From positions 1 to 39,144 of the forward strand of contig JAAVCP010000050.1 of NCBI GenBank assembly GCA_014802265.1: a stretch of DNA of 39,144 bases, read 5' to 3'. This document shows positions 10,159-19,303 of the stretch, piece after piece. Within the stretch, counting starts at the first letter, position 1. Every line of letters begins with the position of its first letter. A program made the translations under genes and the position numbers. The notes below the pieces were generated by a model. The model was not told the DNA's origin. It saw only the letters and a program-made list of their open reading frames with translations, and searched no databases. Origin of the DNA: Bacteroides sp. (lineage in GTDB: Bacteria > Bacteroidota > Bacteroidia > Bacteroidales > Muribaculaceae).

Positions 10159-10836
10159 ATGGAAAAAACAACTGTATTTAACCTCATCATTCTTGATGAA
10201 AGCGGCTCAATGACAAGCCTTGCAAAGCAGACTGTCGACGGCTGCAACGAAACCCTCAACGTGGTTCGTTCACTCGAACAAAAACACGGTGATATTCAAC
10301 GCAATCTCGTCAGCATCTATCTATTCCAAAGTGGCTCTGTTCCTTCGCGCTACGTCTACAAGAATCAGCCAATAGCCAATGTGAAGGATATGACAATGGA
10401 TATTTATTGCCCTTGCGGGTGTACTCCTCTTCTTGATGCCGTAGGCTCAACTCTCGTTGATCTCCGCGCTGTAGCATCCACACATGAAGATGCCACAGGC
10501 ACAGTCACCATAATCACCGACGGCATGGAAAACTCTTCCAGGGAATACACCTACGAAATGGTTTCTAAAATCATTTCGGAGATGAAGGAACAGGGCTGGA
10601 CAATCAATTTCATCGGGGCGAATATCGATGTAGATGCTGTATCCCACAGAATGAACATCGATAATGCCATGGCATTCGTGGCTAACGGTGCCGGCGCAAA
10701 ACAAATGTGGGGGGAGTTCTCTCGCCATATGTTTGACCACCATGCTTCTCGCATCGAAGCAGAACAAGCATGTGAGACTAGAGAAGAGCGTTTGAACACT
10801 CGTAAAAGAATATCTAAGAAATTCTTTGGAAAATAA
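10159..10836 (+). CDS. von Willebrand factor A domain protein, cytoplasmic
   Basis: The 225-residue protein is almost entirely one vWA domain with a complete metal-ion-dependent adhesion site: DESGS (Asp13, Ser15, Ser17), Thr89 in CGCTPLLDA, and Asp121 in TDGMENSS. There is no signal peptide or membrane segment, so it is probably cytoplasmic. A cysteine cluster, CPCGC (about 84-88), sits just before the MIDAS threonine. The C-terminus is basic (RKRISKKFFGK). Proteins of this type are often partners of chaperone-like ATPases or stress systems, but no such function is shown here. It lies downstream of the Nudix regulator and ahead of ClpB, with a terminator behind it. Confidence 0.8.
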   Translation: MEKTTVFNLIILDESGSMTSLAKQTVDGCNETLNVVRSLEQKHGDIQRNLVSIYLFQSGSVPSRYVYKNQPIANVKDMTMDIYCPCGCTPLLDAVGSTLVDLRAVASTHEDATGTVTIITDGMENSSREYTYEMVSKIISEMKEQGWTINFIGANIDVDAVSHRMNIDNAMAFVANGAGAKQMWGEFSRHMFDHHASRIEAEQACETREERLNTRKRISKKFFGK

Positions 10837-10880
10837 TAGCAATCCCTAATCTAATTTAGGAATCCTCCCAATGTAATCTG

Positions 10881-10914
10881 AAAGCCGCATCTCTACTATG
10901 ATGTGGCTTTTTAT
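10881..10914 (+). terminator. Rho-independent terminator after the vWA gene
   Basis: The stem AAAGCCGCATC / GATGTGGCTTT has an 8-base loop and is followed by TTTA. It stands 45 bases after the stop of the vWA gene and separates it from clpB. Confidence 0.8.
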
Positions 10915-11083
10915 GTGTTCCTCAGATAGTGACAACAATAGATTTAGCATTTCTAATCTAAAATTATTATATAATATCAACCATATTTACTCTTGAGATG
11001 TTAATAATAATGAAAGTAAGTTAGCGGCTTGAGTCCGTCATGCTGCCAACGATAAATAAAGTATCTAACAAATATCGAAATAT

Positions 11084-13684
11084 ATGAATTTCAACAATTT
11101 CACTATCAAATCTCAGGAAGTGGTACAAAAGGCGATTGAGCTGACCCGGCAAAGCGGGCAGCAACAGATTGAGCCGGTCCACATTCTAAAAGCCCTCATT
11201 CAGGAGAGCGAGACGATTGTCAATTTTGTATTCCAGAAATTAGGTGCGAACCTCAATTCTGTCAATATGGCAATCGACAAAGATATACAGTCCTTGCCAA
11301 AAGTTTCCGGTGGTGAAGTCTTCCTTAGCCGTGAGTCAAACGAAGCCCTTCAGAAAGCCATAGACTTCTCTAAATCTATGGGAGATGAGTATGTGTCGGT
11401 AGAGGCAGTGCTCATGGGCATTCTCAAGACCCGTTGTAAAGCATCTCAGATTTTAAAAGATGCCGGCATAACTGAAGATGGTCTGAAAGCTGCCATTCAG
11501 GAGCTGCGTAAAGGTAACAAGGTGACTCAGCAAAGTGCTGAGGAATCTTACCAAGCTCTCAGCAAATATGCCATCAACCTTAATGACCGTGCTCGTAGCG
11601 GTAAACTTGATCCAGTGATCGGGCGTGATGAGGAAATTCGTCGTGTGCTACAGATTCTTTCAAGAAGAACTAAAAACAACCCGATGCTCGTTGGTGAACC
11701 GGGTACAGGTAAGACAGCTATTGCCGAGGGTCTTGCACATCGTATCGTGCGAGGCGATGTTCCGGAAAATCTGAAATCCAAACAGATTTACTCACTTGAT
11801 ATGGGTGCCCTTGTTGCAGGTGCAAAATATAAGGGTGAGTTTGAGGAGCGTCTGAAAGCCATCGTAAATGAGGTGACGCAAAGCGACGGTGAGATAATCC
11901 TGTTTATTGATGAGATACATACTCTCGTAGGTGCCGGAAAGGGTGAAGGCGCAATGGACGCTGCAAATATTCTGAAACCGGCTCTTGCGCGTGGTGAACT
12001 CCGCTCTATTGGTGCCACTACCCTCGACGAATATCAAAAATATTTTGAGAAAGATAAGGCTCTTGAGCGTCGTTTCCAAAAAGTCATGGTAGACGAGCCT
12101 GATGAGTTGTCAGCAATCTCCATTCTCCGTGGTCTTAAGGAGAGATATGAAAACCATCACAAAGTGCGCATCATGGACGAAGCTATCGTTGCTGCCGTTC
12201 AGCTGAGTGTGCGCTACATCACCGACCGTTTCCTCCCCGACAAAGCAATTGACCTTATTGACGAGGCTGCATCAAAACTACGTCTCGAGATGGATTCGAT
12301 GCCACAGGCTCTTGACGAGGCATCGCGAAAGATTGCACAGCTTGAAATCGAGCGTGAGGCTTTGAAACGCGAGGGCAACGAATATAAGATTAAGGAGATT
12401 GATGAAGATCTTGCCAACCTGCGCGACACGGAGAAATCCCTCAAGGCTAAATGGAAGGCTGAAAAGAACGAAATCGATAAGATCCAACAAAATAAGATTG
12501 AGATTGAGCAACTCAAGCATGAGGCTGAGATGGCTCGTCGAGAAGGTGACTATGGCAGGGTTGCTGAAATCGAATACTCTAAGATTAAGCAAAAAGAAGA
12601 TGAAAATAAAGCCACCCAAGAGAAGTTGAAACAGCTTCAGGGTGAGGGCGCAATGATTAAGGAGGAAGTCGATGCTGAAGACATCGCCGAAATCGTTAGC
12701 CGCTGGACTGGCATACCTGTGAAGAAGATGGCTCAGAGTGAGAAAGAGAAACTTCTCCATCTTGAGGAGGAACTCCACCGCCGCGTCATAGGTCAGGATG
12801 ATGCAATCAAGGCTGTCAGCGATGCCGTGCGCCGTTCACGTGCAGGACTTAACGATCCACGCCGCCCTATCGGTTCATTTATTTTCCTCGGCACAACCGG
12901 TGTAGGTAAGACTGAGCTTGCAAAGGCACTTGCCGAATATCTCTTCGATGATGAGGATATGATGACCCGTATCGATATGTCGGAATATATGGAGAAGCAC
13001 TCCGTATCTCGACTTGTCGGAGCGCCTCCGGGATACGTTGGTTATGAGGAGGGTGGTCAGCTCACCGAGGCTGTGCGCCGTAAGCCTTACAGCGTTGTCC
13101 TCTTCGATGAGATTGAGAAAGCCAACCCTGATGTATTCAACATTTTGCTTCAGGTGCTTGACGATGGCCGACTTACTGACAACAAGGGTCGTTTCATCAA
13201 CTTTAAGAACACAATCATAATCATGACCTCCAATGAGGGCTCTCCACTTATCCGCGAAAACTTCAAGGATATCGACTCAAAGAGTGAGCTTCAGCGTGAG
13301 GAAGTGATCAACAAGACCAAGCAAGACGTCCTTGACTTGCTGAAGATGAAGATCCGTCCGGAGTTCCTCAACCGTATCGATGAGATAGTGATGTTCACTC
13401 CTCTTAACAAGAAGGAGATTCAGGAGATTGTTGACCTCCAGGTTAGAAGCGTTCAAAAGATGCTTGCAGCTAATGGTGTAACACTCGAAGTTACCAAGCC
13501 GGCTCTCGAACTCCTTGCCGAAGATGGTTATGACCCTGAATTTGGTGCCCGTCCTGTTAAGAGAACTATCCAGCGTATGGTGCTCAACCAGCTTTCTAAG
13601 GATATTCTTGCTCAGAAAGTCAACCGCGAACATCCTATTAAGATTGACCGCAAGGGTGACGAACTGGTGTTCACTAATGCATAA
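11084..13684 (+). CDS. clpB: ATP-dependent disaggregase chaperone ClpB
   Basis: This 866-residue Hsp100 chaperone resolves protein aggregates together with DnaK. The order is: Clp N-domain (about 1-145), first AAA+ domain with Walker A GEPGTGKT (204-211) and Walker [15 protein letters not shown], the long coiled M-domain (about 405-530, rich in K/E), second AAA+ domain with GTTGVGKT (603-610), the [15 protein letters not shown] pore-loop segment, [10 protein letters not shown] and a C-terminal D2-small domain ending in [14 protein letters not shown]. The M-domain distinguishes it from ClpA and ClpC. Length and start are standard. It is a single gene ending in a strong hairpin. No classical heat-shock element could be recognised in the leader. 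Confidence 0.97.
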   Translation: MNFNNFTIKSQEVVQKAIELTRQSGQQQIEPVHILKALIQESETIVNFVFQKLGANLNSVNMAIDKDIQSLPKVSGGEVFLSRESNEALQKAIDFSKSMGDEYVSVEAVLMGILKTRCKASQILKDAGITEDGLKAAIQELRKGNKVTQQSAEESYQALSKYAINLNDRARSGKLDPVIGRDEEIRRVLQILSRRTKNNPMLVGEPGTGKTAIAEGLAHRIVRGDVPENLKSKQIYSLDMGALVAGAKYKGEFEERLKAIVNEVTQSDGEIILFIDEIHTLVGAGKGEGAMDAANILKPALARGELRSIGATTLDEYQKYFEKDKALERRFQKVMVDEPDELSAISILRGLKERYENHHKVRIMDEAIVAAVQLSVRYITDRFLPDKAIDLIDEAASKLRLEMDSMPQALDEASRKIAQLEIEREALKREGNEYKIKEIDEDLANLRDTEKSLKAKWKAEKNEIDKIQQNKIEIEQLKHEAEMARREGDYGRVAEIEYSKIKQKEDENKATQEKLKQLQGEGAMIKEEVDAEDIAEIVSRWTGIPVKKMAQSEKEKLLHLEEELHRRVIGQDDAIKAVSDAVRRSRAGLNDPRRPIGSFIFLGTTGVGKTELAKALAEYLFDDEDMMTRIDMSEYMEKHSVSRLVGAPPGYVGYEEGGQLTEAVRRKPYSVVLFDEIEKANPDVFNILLQVLDDGRLTDNKGRFINFKNTIIIMTSNEGSPLIRENFKDIDSKSELQREEVINKTKQDVLDLLKMKIRPEFLNRIDEIVMFTPLNKKEIQEIVDLQVRSVQKMLAANGVTLEVTKPALELLAEDGYDPEFGARPVKRTIQRMVLNQLSKDILAQKVNREHPIKIDRKGDELVFTNA

Positions 13685-13736
13685 TTAGTCCGCTCAAATT
13701 GAAATTTTTAAGCGACCATTCAAAAATAATACAAAT

Positions 13737-13798
13737 TAAATAATGCCGCCAAATCGGTTAGTATTACTAAAATATTACCGATTTGGCGGCATTATTTA
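13737..13798 (+). terminator. Strong hairpin terminator after clpB
   Basis: A perfect 22-base inverted repeat (13737-13758 with 13777-13798, core AATGCCGCCAAATCGGT) begins about 50 bases after the clpB stop. The arm flanks are A/T-rich rather than a clean T-run. Confidence 0.75.
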
Positions 13799-14141
13799 TA
13801 AAAAAGTGTTAAAATTATATTTTATTTGAACAATTTCTGAACATTTCAAAAACAAATTTTTGTTTAAATCGTTTAATAAATATAAAACATAATCTTTCTA
13901 TAAAGATATGTGCGGTCTGACGCTCTAATTCCGTAGGAGCCTCTCTGACTTTCGTGACAGCAACTTCGTGACAGCACGGGCAACGGCTTTTTAACTTACA
14001 GGCTTGGCAACCTGACGGGGTCCGGGATTTCAAACTTTCTACAATTCGTTGAAATCCGAAACCAGTGTTAGTTTTTGTTACCCTGCAGATCGTTTGATTT
14101 GATTTGGATAACAGTTTTTGAAACGAAAAAAATAAGAAATT
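13799..14141. other. Intergenic region with a GC-rich element of unknown nature (about 13905-14040)
   Basis: About 340 bases without a convincing gene. The flanks are AT-rich, but about 13905-14040 is clearly richer in GC and contains a tandem repeat TTCGTGACAGCA (13951-13962 and 13965-13976). On the minus strand it could encode a 72-residue peptide from a TTG at 14033 with a cysteine-rich start (GCQACKLKSRCPCCHEV), but there is no good start or ribosome site. It may be a small RNA, a dispersed repeat or a decayed gene. I cannot decide between these. Confidence 0.4.
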
Positions 14142-14627
14142 GTGAAACTAAAGTACTTATTTTTCTCTTTAGCTCTCGCCCCATTTTTATCATCTTACGT
14201 GCCTTTAGGCAGTCACTCATTACAGATTGGCGAAGAAGCACCTCTCATCACTCTCTCTTCCTCTTCAAAGGCATCGACTCTTGATGTCCTTAAAGGTAAG
14301 TTTGTTGTGGTCAACTTCTGGAGCCCTTCCAATCCGGAATCAAGAATCCTCAACAAAAAGCTTGCTGACTTAGTGTCTACTCTGCCTCCTTCTCAAATTC
14401 AATTTGTAAGCATCTGCACCGACAGTGATCTCTCTCTACAGTCTGAGATAATGGATGCTGACAGCCTCCCGCAATCCGTGCACTATCTATCTTCTTCCGA
14501 CGTAACTTACGATGTTTTTGAAGAATTTCAGACGCATACCGGCTGCCGTACCTTCCTTATTAATCCCTTCGGCAATCTGCAGTCGATATCCCCCACTCTC
14601 TCTGAGATCAGAAGTGTGACAGTCTGA
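14142..14627 (+). CDS. Exported redoxin/TlpA-like protein lacking the CxxC motif
   Basis: This 161-residue protein starts at a GTG, followed by a hydrophobic signal-like stretch (LKYLFFSLALAPFLSSYV). It then shows the thioredoxin-fold opening of TlpA-like redoxins: IGEEAPLITLSSSSKAST, then LKGKFVVVNFWSPSNPESRI. At the position where active members have WCxxC, this protein has WSPSN, so the redox cysteines are absent. CRTFLINPFGNL matches the cis-proline/beta region. I infer an extracytoplasmic protein with the fold but without thiol-disulfide activity. No better ATG exists in frame nearby. It is convergent with threonine aldolase. Confidence 0.65.
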   Translation: MKLKYLFFSLALAPFLSSYVPLGSHSLQIGEEAPLITLSSSSKASTLDVLKGKFVVVNFWSPSNPESRILNKKLADLVSTLPPSQIQFVSICTDSDLSLQSEIMDADSLPQSVHYLSSSDVTYDVFEEFQTHTGCRTFLINPFGNLQSISPTLSEIRSVTV

Positions 14628-14668
14628 CAATTAAAAAATATAATCAAGACAAGTAAATATATTATTTG

Positions 14669-14694
14669 GCGAGCAATCTCATGAGATTGCTCGC
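14669..14694. terminator. Hairpin between convergent genes
   Basis: A perfect palindrome, GCGAGCAATCTC-AT-GAGATTGCTCGC, lies between the redoxin-like gene and the threonine aldolase gene. There is no adjacent T-run, so it may act as a two-way barrier or mRNA end stabiliser. Confidence 0.55.
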
Positions 14695-14775
14695 TTGCTG
14701 TCTAAAAAAGGATCTGTCACAAAATTGATTCCTATAACCTTACAGATTATTTGATCCTCGTATGGCTCCGGTGGG

Positions 14776-15801
14776 TCAGATTAATTTTAACAACCGGTCA
14801 ACAGCCTCTTCGGTAGTTGACCAATCGGTCACAAAGCGCACTATCGACTCTGTTTCACCTTCAGGCCCCCAAAAATCAAAACCGACAACCGACCGCAGTT
14901 CAGCTATCTTTTCATTAGGTATTATAATAAATTGCTGGTTTGTGGGAGAATCCATAAATAGCTTGTAACCCTTGGATCTGAAGCCCTCTTTAAGCTTATT
15001 GGCAAGTCTGTCGGCATGATGCCCGATTCGAAGATAGAGATTATCGGTGAATAATGCAATAAACTGCACAGAGAGTACACGCCCTTTCGCAAGTAAGGCT
15101 CCATGCAACTTCATCAGTGAATCGAAACGCATGAAAAGTTCAGGACGGCGTGTGACGACTGCCTCACCAAAAAGTGCCCCACACTTTGTTCCCCCGATAT
15201 AAAACACATCTGCAATCGTTGACAGGGATTGCAGACTAATATCCGTATTTTCTGCGACAAGCCCGTAGGCGAGCCTAGCACCGTCAACATATAATGGCAT
15301 CTCATAACGGTGGCATACATCGGCAATCCGTGTCAGCTCATCAAGCGTATAAAGAGTGCCAAATTCAGTTGGGTGCGATATGTAGACCATAGCCGGGCGC
15401 ACCATATGTATATGGGTCTGATCCCTATAAAAGTCTGCCACATATTTCTCTAAATCCTTAGCCTCCAGCTTGCCATCTTTTTCCGGTAACGCAATCACCT
15501 TATGCCCATCTGCCTCAATTGCACCCGATTCATGCACATTTATATGTCCTGACTCGCAGCACACTACCCCGTCATTGCGAGTCAGCAGTCTGTCTATCAC
15601 AATCTTGTTAGCTTGTGTGCCTCCTTCGAGGAAATAGACCTCTCCCCTCTCAAGCCCGCATGACTTAAGGATAAGCGCCTTCGCTTCCTGTGTATATACA
15701 TCCATACCATATCCGGGTGTATGCTCCATATTAGTATCATACAGCTTCTTAAGCACCTCAGGATGTGCCCCCGTCATATAATCGCAGTTAAAATAAATCA
15801 T
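14776..15801 (-). CDS. ltaE: Low-specificity L-threonine aldolase (PLP enzyme)
   Basis: It cleaves L-threonine/allo-threonine to glycine and acetaldehyde in the cytoplasm. With the ATG at 15801 the product is 341 residues and begins MIYFNCDYMTGAHPEVL, the usual family start. A longer frame from 15846 exists, but it would start upstream of the probable transcription start, so I reject it. Visible marks are the PLP-phosphate region FLEGGTQANK (about 58-66), the aspartate in YVDGARLAYG (Asp173), which contacts the PLP ring, and the Schiff-base lysine in YIGGTKCGALFGEAV (Lys206). It is a single gene, divergent from fabD. Confidence 0.9.
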   Translation of the reverse strand: MIYFNCDYMTGAHPEVLKKLYDTNMEHTPGYGMDVYTQEAKALILKSCGLERGEVYFLEGGTQANKIVIDRLLTRNDGVVCCESGHINVHESGAIEADGHKVIALPEKDGKLEAKDLEKYVADFYRDQTHIHMVRPAMVYISHPTEFGTLYTLDELTRIADVCHRYEMPLYVDGARLAYGLVAENTDISLQSLSTIADVFYIGGTKCGALFGEAVVTRRPELFMRFDSLMKLHGALLAKGRVLSVQFIALFTDNLYLRIGHHADRLANKLKEGFRSKGYKLFMDSPTNQQFIIIPNEKIAELRSVVGFDFWGPEGETESIVRFVTDWSTTEEAVDRLLKLI

Positions 15802-15833
15802 CTTGTTACTAACTTTCAGTATTTTATTTACTG

Positions 15834-15841
15834 CAAAATTA
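15834..15841 (-). promoter_or_regulatory. Promoter -7 element for threonine aldolase
   Basis: The minus strand reads TAATTTTG, an exact TAnnTTTG match, 33 bases before the ATG at 15801. It decides the start: an ATG at 15846 would not be transcribed from here. Confidence 0.5.
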
Positions 15842-15903
15842 ATCAATAAATCTTCAATAGTTGCCTGCCTTTCTCTGTTTTTATACGGTTCGTCATGCTA
15901 ATT

Positions 15904-15933
15904 TTTGTAATTCACGAAAAAATATTAATTTTG
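15904..15933 (+). promoter_or_regulatory. Promoter for fabD-asd
   Basis: TTTG (15904-15907), an 18-base spacer and TAATTTTG (15926-15933). The untranslated leader is about 105 bases and contains an imperfect hairpin (CGCGA at 15961-15965 pairing with TCGCG at 15990-15994, with inner pairing). Confidence 0.6.
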
Positions 15934-16044
15934 CAGCGCGAATAACTACGCAAAGACAAGCGCGATCAGACATAAGAATATGCTGTCAGTCGCGATAATA
16001 AATAGAATATTTAACGCTCTCGGAGCAAAACTAATCAGAAAGAA

Positions 16045-16923
16045 ATGAAAGCATACGTTTTTCCGGGCCAGGGTGCTCAGTTCGTAGGTATGGGGAAAGA
16101 CCTGTATGAGACAAATGCAGAGGCACGCAAGCTCTTCGACAAAGCAAACGAAATATTAGGATTCCGCATCACTGATCTTATGTTTGAAGGCACTGAAGAT
16201 GACCTTAAGGAGACAAAGGTGACCCAACCTGCCATATTCCTCCACAGTGTGCTCCTCGCCAAGAGCCTTGGTGACGAATTTAAGCCTGACATGGTGGCAG
16301 GACACAGCCTTGGTGAGTTCTCAGCACTCGTTGCTGCCGGCGCACTTTCATTTGAAGAGGGTCTAAAACTCGTTTCCGCCCGTGCCCACGCCATGCAGAA
16401 AGCTTGTGAGGCACGTCCGTCAACGATGGCTGCCGTGCTGGGTCTGCCCGATGCGAAAGTGGAAGAACTCTGCAAGGAAGTTAACGACATAGTTGCTCCT
16501 GCCAATTACAACTGTCCCGGACAGGTGGTGATTTCAGGTACACTTGAAGGAATTGACGCAGCTTGTGAGAAGCTCCTTTCTGCCGGAGCCAAACGTGCCC
16601 TCAAATTAAAAGTGGGCGGTGCCTTCCATAGCCCACTCATGCAGCCTGCTCAGGAAGAACTTGCCGAAGCAATCGCAACAGCAAAATTTGAGATCCCCAT
16701 TTGCCCGGTTTATCAGAACGTTGATGCCAAACCTCACACCGATCCCGAGGAAATCAAAGAGAATCTGATCAAGCAACTCACTGCCCCCGTACGTTGGACT
16801 CAAGACGTGGAAGCAATGATTGCCGACGGCGCAGATGAATTTATTGAGCTTGGTCCTGGCTCAGTGCTTCAGGGTCTTGTGAAGAAAATCAACCGTGGGG
16901 TAAAAACTTCCGGAAAGCAGTAA
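16045..16923 (+). CDS. fabD: Malonyl-CoA:ACP transacylase
   Basis: This 292-residue enzyme transfers malonyl groups from CoA to acyl carrier protein, the entry step of type II fatty acid synthesis. The start MKAYVFPGQGAQFVGMG is characteristic. The nucleophile is Ser88 in the GHSLGEFSAL motif and the catalytic histidine is His195 in GGAFHSPLM. QLTAPVRWTQDVE and ELGPGSVLQGLVKKI close the fold. The length is in the normal range. The asd gene starts 39 bases downstream, so the two are probably co-transcribed. Confidence 0.96.
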   Translation: MKAYVFPGQGAQFVGMGKDLYETNAEARKLFDKANEILGFRITDLMFEGTEDDLKETKVTQPAIFLHSVLLAKSLGDEFKPDMVAGHSLGEFSALVAAGALSFEEGLKLVSARAHAMQKACEARPSTMAAVLGLPDAKVEELCKEVNDIVAPANYNCPGQVVISGTLEGIDAACEKLLSAGAKRALKLKVGGAFHSPLMQPAQEELAEAIATAKFEIPICPVYQNVDAKPHTDPEEIKENLIKQLTAPVRWTQDVEAMIADGADEFIELGPGSVLQGLVKKINRGVKTSGKQ

Positions 16924-16962
16924 AAATATTGCCACCTTGACAATCAAAAAATCTAATTGACA

Positions 16963-17988
16963 ATGAACATAGCCATAGTTGGTGCCAGCGGTGCTGTTGG
17001 TCAGGAGCTACTCAAAGTGCTCGACCAGCAAAACTTTCCGGTTTCATCTCTTCGCCTTTTCGGTTCGCCAAGAAGTGCCGGGAAAGAATATGAGTTCCGA
17101 GGGAAAAAGATTCCCGTCGAGCTTTTGAACCACGATTCCGATTTCTCCGGAATCGACATAGCCTTTACCTCCGCAGGAGCTTCCACCTCAAAAGAATATG
17201 CCGATGTGATCACGCGCCACGGTGCCATTATGATTGACAACAGCAGCGCATTCCGTATGGAGCCCGACGTACCTCTGGTAGTTCCTGAGGTTAATGGTGC
17301 CGATGCCCTCGACCGTCCGCGTAACATCATTGGTAATCCCAACTGCACCACCATTCAGATGGTAGTTGCGCTTAAGCCTGTCAACGACCTCTCCCCCATC
17401 ACCCGTGTCCATGTAGCCACTTATCAGGCTGCCAGCGGCGCAGGTGCCTCTGCCATGCAGGAACTGATCAACCAGTTTCAGGAAATCGGCGAGGGGAAGG
17501 AACCTACAATCGAGAAGTTTGCCTATCAGTTAGCGTTCAATCTTATCCCACATGTAGACGTGTTTACCGACAACGGCTACACAAAAGAGGAGATGAAGAT
17601 GTATAACGAAACCCGAAAAATAATGCACTCTGACCATATCAAAGTCAGCGCGACATGCGTGCGTGTACCGGTGCTTCGCGCTCACAGTGAGGCAATATGG
17701 GTGGAGACCGAGCGTCCGCTCAGTGTTGAGGAAGTGACTGAGGCTTTCCAAAAAGCCGAGGGGCTTGTGATAAAAGACAACCCTGCTGAAAAGGAATACC
17801 CGATGCCGCTCGACATAACCGATAAAGACCCCGTCTATGTCGGGAGAATCCGCAAAGATCTTTCCGATCCCTGCGGGCTTAGTTTCTGGGTGGTGGGCGA
17901 CCAGATAAAGAAAGGGGCAGCTCTCAATGCTGTCCAGATAGCCCAATGGCTTATTAAACACGATAATCGCCTTTCTGAAAGAGTCTAA
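16963..17988 (+). CDS. asd: Aspartate-semialdehyde dehydrogenase
   Basis: It reduces aspartyl phosphate to aspartate semialdehyde, feeding lysine/diaminopimelate, threonine and methionine synthesis. From the ATG at 16963 the protein is 341 residues; a TTG two codons earlier is less likely. The NADP-binding loop is [12 protein letters not shown] (6-17), the catalytic cysteine is Cys128 in [11 protein letters not shown], and the acid/base histidine is His241 in [15 protein letters not shown]. Its product diaminopimelate is a peptidoglycan building block in most Bacteroidales, and the cell-elongation operon follows, although a terminator separates them. Confidence 0.95.
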   Translation: MNIAIVGASGAVGQELLKVLDQQNFPVSSLRLFGSPRSAGKEYEFRGKKIPVELLNHDSDFSGIDIAFTSAGASTSKEYADVITRHGAIMIDNSSAFRMEPDVPLVVPEVNGADALDRPRNIIGNPNCTTIQMVVALKPVNDLSPITRVHVATYQAASGAGASAMQELINQFQEIGEGKEPTIEKFAYQLAFNLIPHVDVFTDNGYTKEEMKMYNETRKIMHSDHIKVSATCVRVPVLRAHSEAIWVETERPLSVEEVTEAFQKAEGLVIKDNPAEKEYPMPLDITDKDPVYVGRIRKDLSDPCGLSFWVVGDQIKKGAALNAVQIAQWLIKHDNRLSERV

Positions 17989-18032
17989 CCTACCGCAGAC
18001 TATCCATAGCTCTCTCCCCTAATCACATTAAA

Positions 18033-18086
18033 TGGTCAGATTTACAATGTTTATACAAAATTATTGCAAGTCTGACTGTTTTTTTA
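18033..18086 (+). terminator. Rho-independent terminator after asd
   Basis: TGGTCAGATTTACAATG (18033-18049) pairs, with a few wobbles, with TTATTGCAAGTCTGACTG (18061-18078), followed directly by a T-run (18079-18086). Confidence 0.7.
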
Positions 18087-18139
18087 GATTTTTTTACTTT
18101 TGAAATGATTTTTTATTTCAGCACTTTATTTTTTTTGCT

Positions 18140-18147
18140 TAACTTTG
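18140..18147 (+). promoter_or_regulatory. Promoter -7 element for the mre operon
   Basis: TAACTTTG is an exact TAnnTTTG match, 75 bases before mreB. The upstream box is weak (TTCA at about 18117-18120, 19-base spacer). Confidence 0.6.
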
Positions 18148-18221
18148 CACTTGGTTTTCAACACAGGTTCCCACAGAGGGATACTATGATTTAAACACCC
18201 ACCCTTTAATGTATTTTATAA

Positions 18222-19241
18222 ATGGGAATATTTTCATTTACACAAGAAATAGCAATGGACTTGGGCACCGCCAATTCCATTATCATACATAATGACAAAA
18301 TCGTTGTAGACGAGCCGTCGGTGGTCGCTATAGAAAACAAGACAGATAAGCTTCTGGCAGTAGGTACTGCCGCTCATCAGATGGAAGGTAAGGAGCCTCC
18401 CGGCATCCGCACAATCCGTCCGCTCCGCGACGGCGTTATTGCTGATTTCAACGCTGCCGAGCAGATGATCCGAGGCATGGTGAAGATGGTCAGCTCAAAG
18501 CGCAGATGGTTCTCTCCCTCCCTCCGAATGGTGGTGTGCATTCCGTCAGGGTCAACTGAAGTTGAGATTCGTGCCGTGCGCGACTCTTCCGAACATGCCG
18601 GAGGGCGCGATGTCTACATGATTTATGAGCCTATGGCAGCCGCTCTTGGCATTGGACTTGACGTTGAGGCGCCGGAAGGCAACATGATTGTAGACATAGG
18701 CGGCGGCAGCACCGAGATTGCCGTTATCTCTCTCGGTGGCATAGTCAGTAACAAGAGTATCCGCCTTGCCGGTAATGACCTTACCGCTGACATCATGGAA
18801 CATATGGGCAGGGTCCACAACGTTAAGGTTGGTGCAACCATGGCTGAGAAAATCAAAATTAACGTGGGTTCTGCCCTTCCGGTGCTTGACAACCCACCAG
18901 AGCCATTTATCGTGACCGGTCCCAACAGAATGTCTGCCCTCCCGATGGAGGTGCCCGTGACCTACGAGGAAATCTCTCATTGCATCGACAAGTCTATCTC
19001 CCGAATGGAGGCAGCTATCCTTGCTGCCCTTGAGGAGACTCCGCCAGAGCTTTATGCCGACATCGTGAAAAACGGCATCTATCTCGCCGGAGGCGGTGCC
19101 CTCCTGAAAGGTCTCGTGAAACGCTTCACCGACAAAATCAGAATCGAATTCAAGATTGCGGAAGATCCGTTACACGCAGTGGCTATCGGCACAGGGGTTG
19201 CGCTTAAGAACATCAATAAGTTCTCTTTCCTTATCCGTTGA
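18222..19241 (+). CDS. mreB: Rod shape-determining actin-like protein MreB
   Basis: This 339-residue bacterial actin forms membrane-associated filaments that guide the elongation machinery. The start MGIFSFTQEIAMDLGTAN gives the phosphate-1 loop (DLGTANSIII). DIGGGSTEIAVISLGG is the phosphate-2 loop and LAGGGALLKGL the adenosine motif. SGSTEVEIRAVRDSSEHAG and IYEPMAAALGIGLDV are typical of MreB. The length is normal. It is the first gene of a five-gene operon with mreC following closely (20 bases to an upstream TTG, 62 bases to the GTG start I prefer). Confidence 0.97.
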   Translation: MGIFSFTQEIAMDLGTANSIIIHNDKIVVDEPSVVAIENKTDKLLAVGTAAHQMEGKEPPGIRTIRPLRDGVIADFNAAEQMIRGMVKMVSSKRRWFSPSLRMVVCIPSGSTEVEIRAVRDSSEHAGGRDVYMIYEPMAAALGIGLDVEAPEGNMIVDIGGGSTEIAVISLGGIVSNKSIRLAGNDLTADIMEHMGRVHNVKVGATMAEKIKINVGSALPVLDNPPEPFIVTGPNRMSALPMEVPVTYEEISHCIDKSISRMEAAILAALEETPPELYADIVKNGIYLAGGGALLKGLVKRFTDKIRIEFKIAEDPLHAVAIGTGVALKNINKFSFLIR

Positions 19242-19303
19242 CAATTCAGTTGTAATAATAATTGCTGCCATCCCCACGGGTGGCGGCATTTAATGATTTT
19301 AAG

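Noticed and set aside
15802..15846. Longer N-terminus for threonine aldolase
   Set aside because: It overlaps the TAATTTTG promoter element and adds residues absent from the family.
19262..19303. TTG start for mreC
   Set aside because: The GTG at 19304 gives the standard MRNLLNF start; the extension is atypical.
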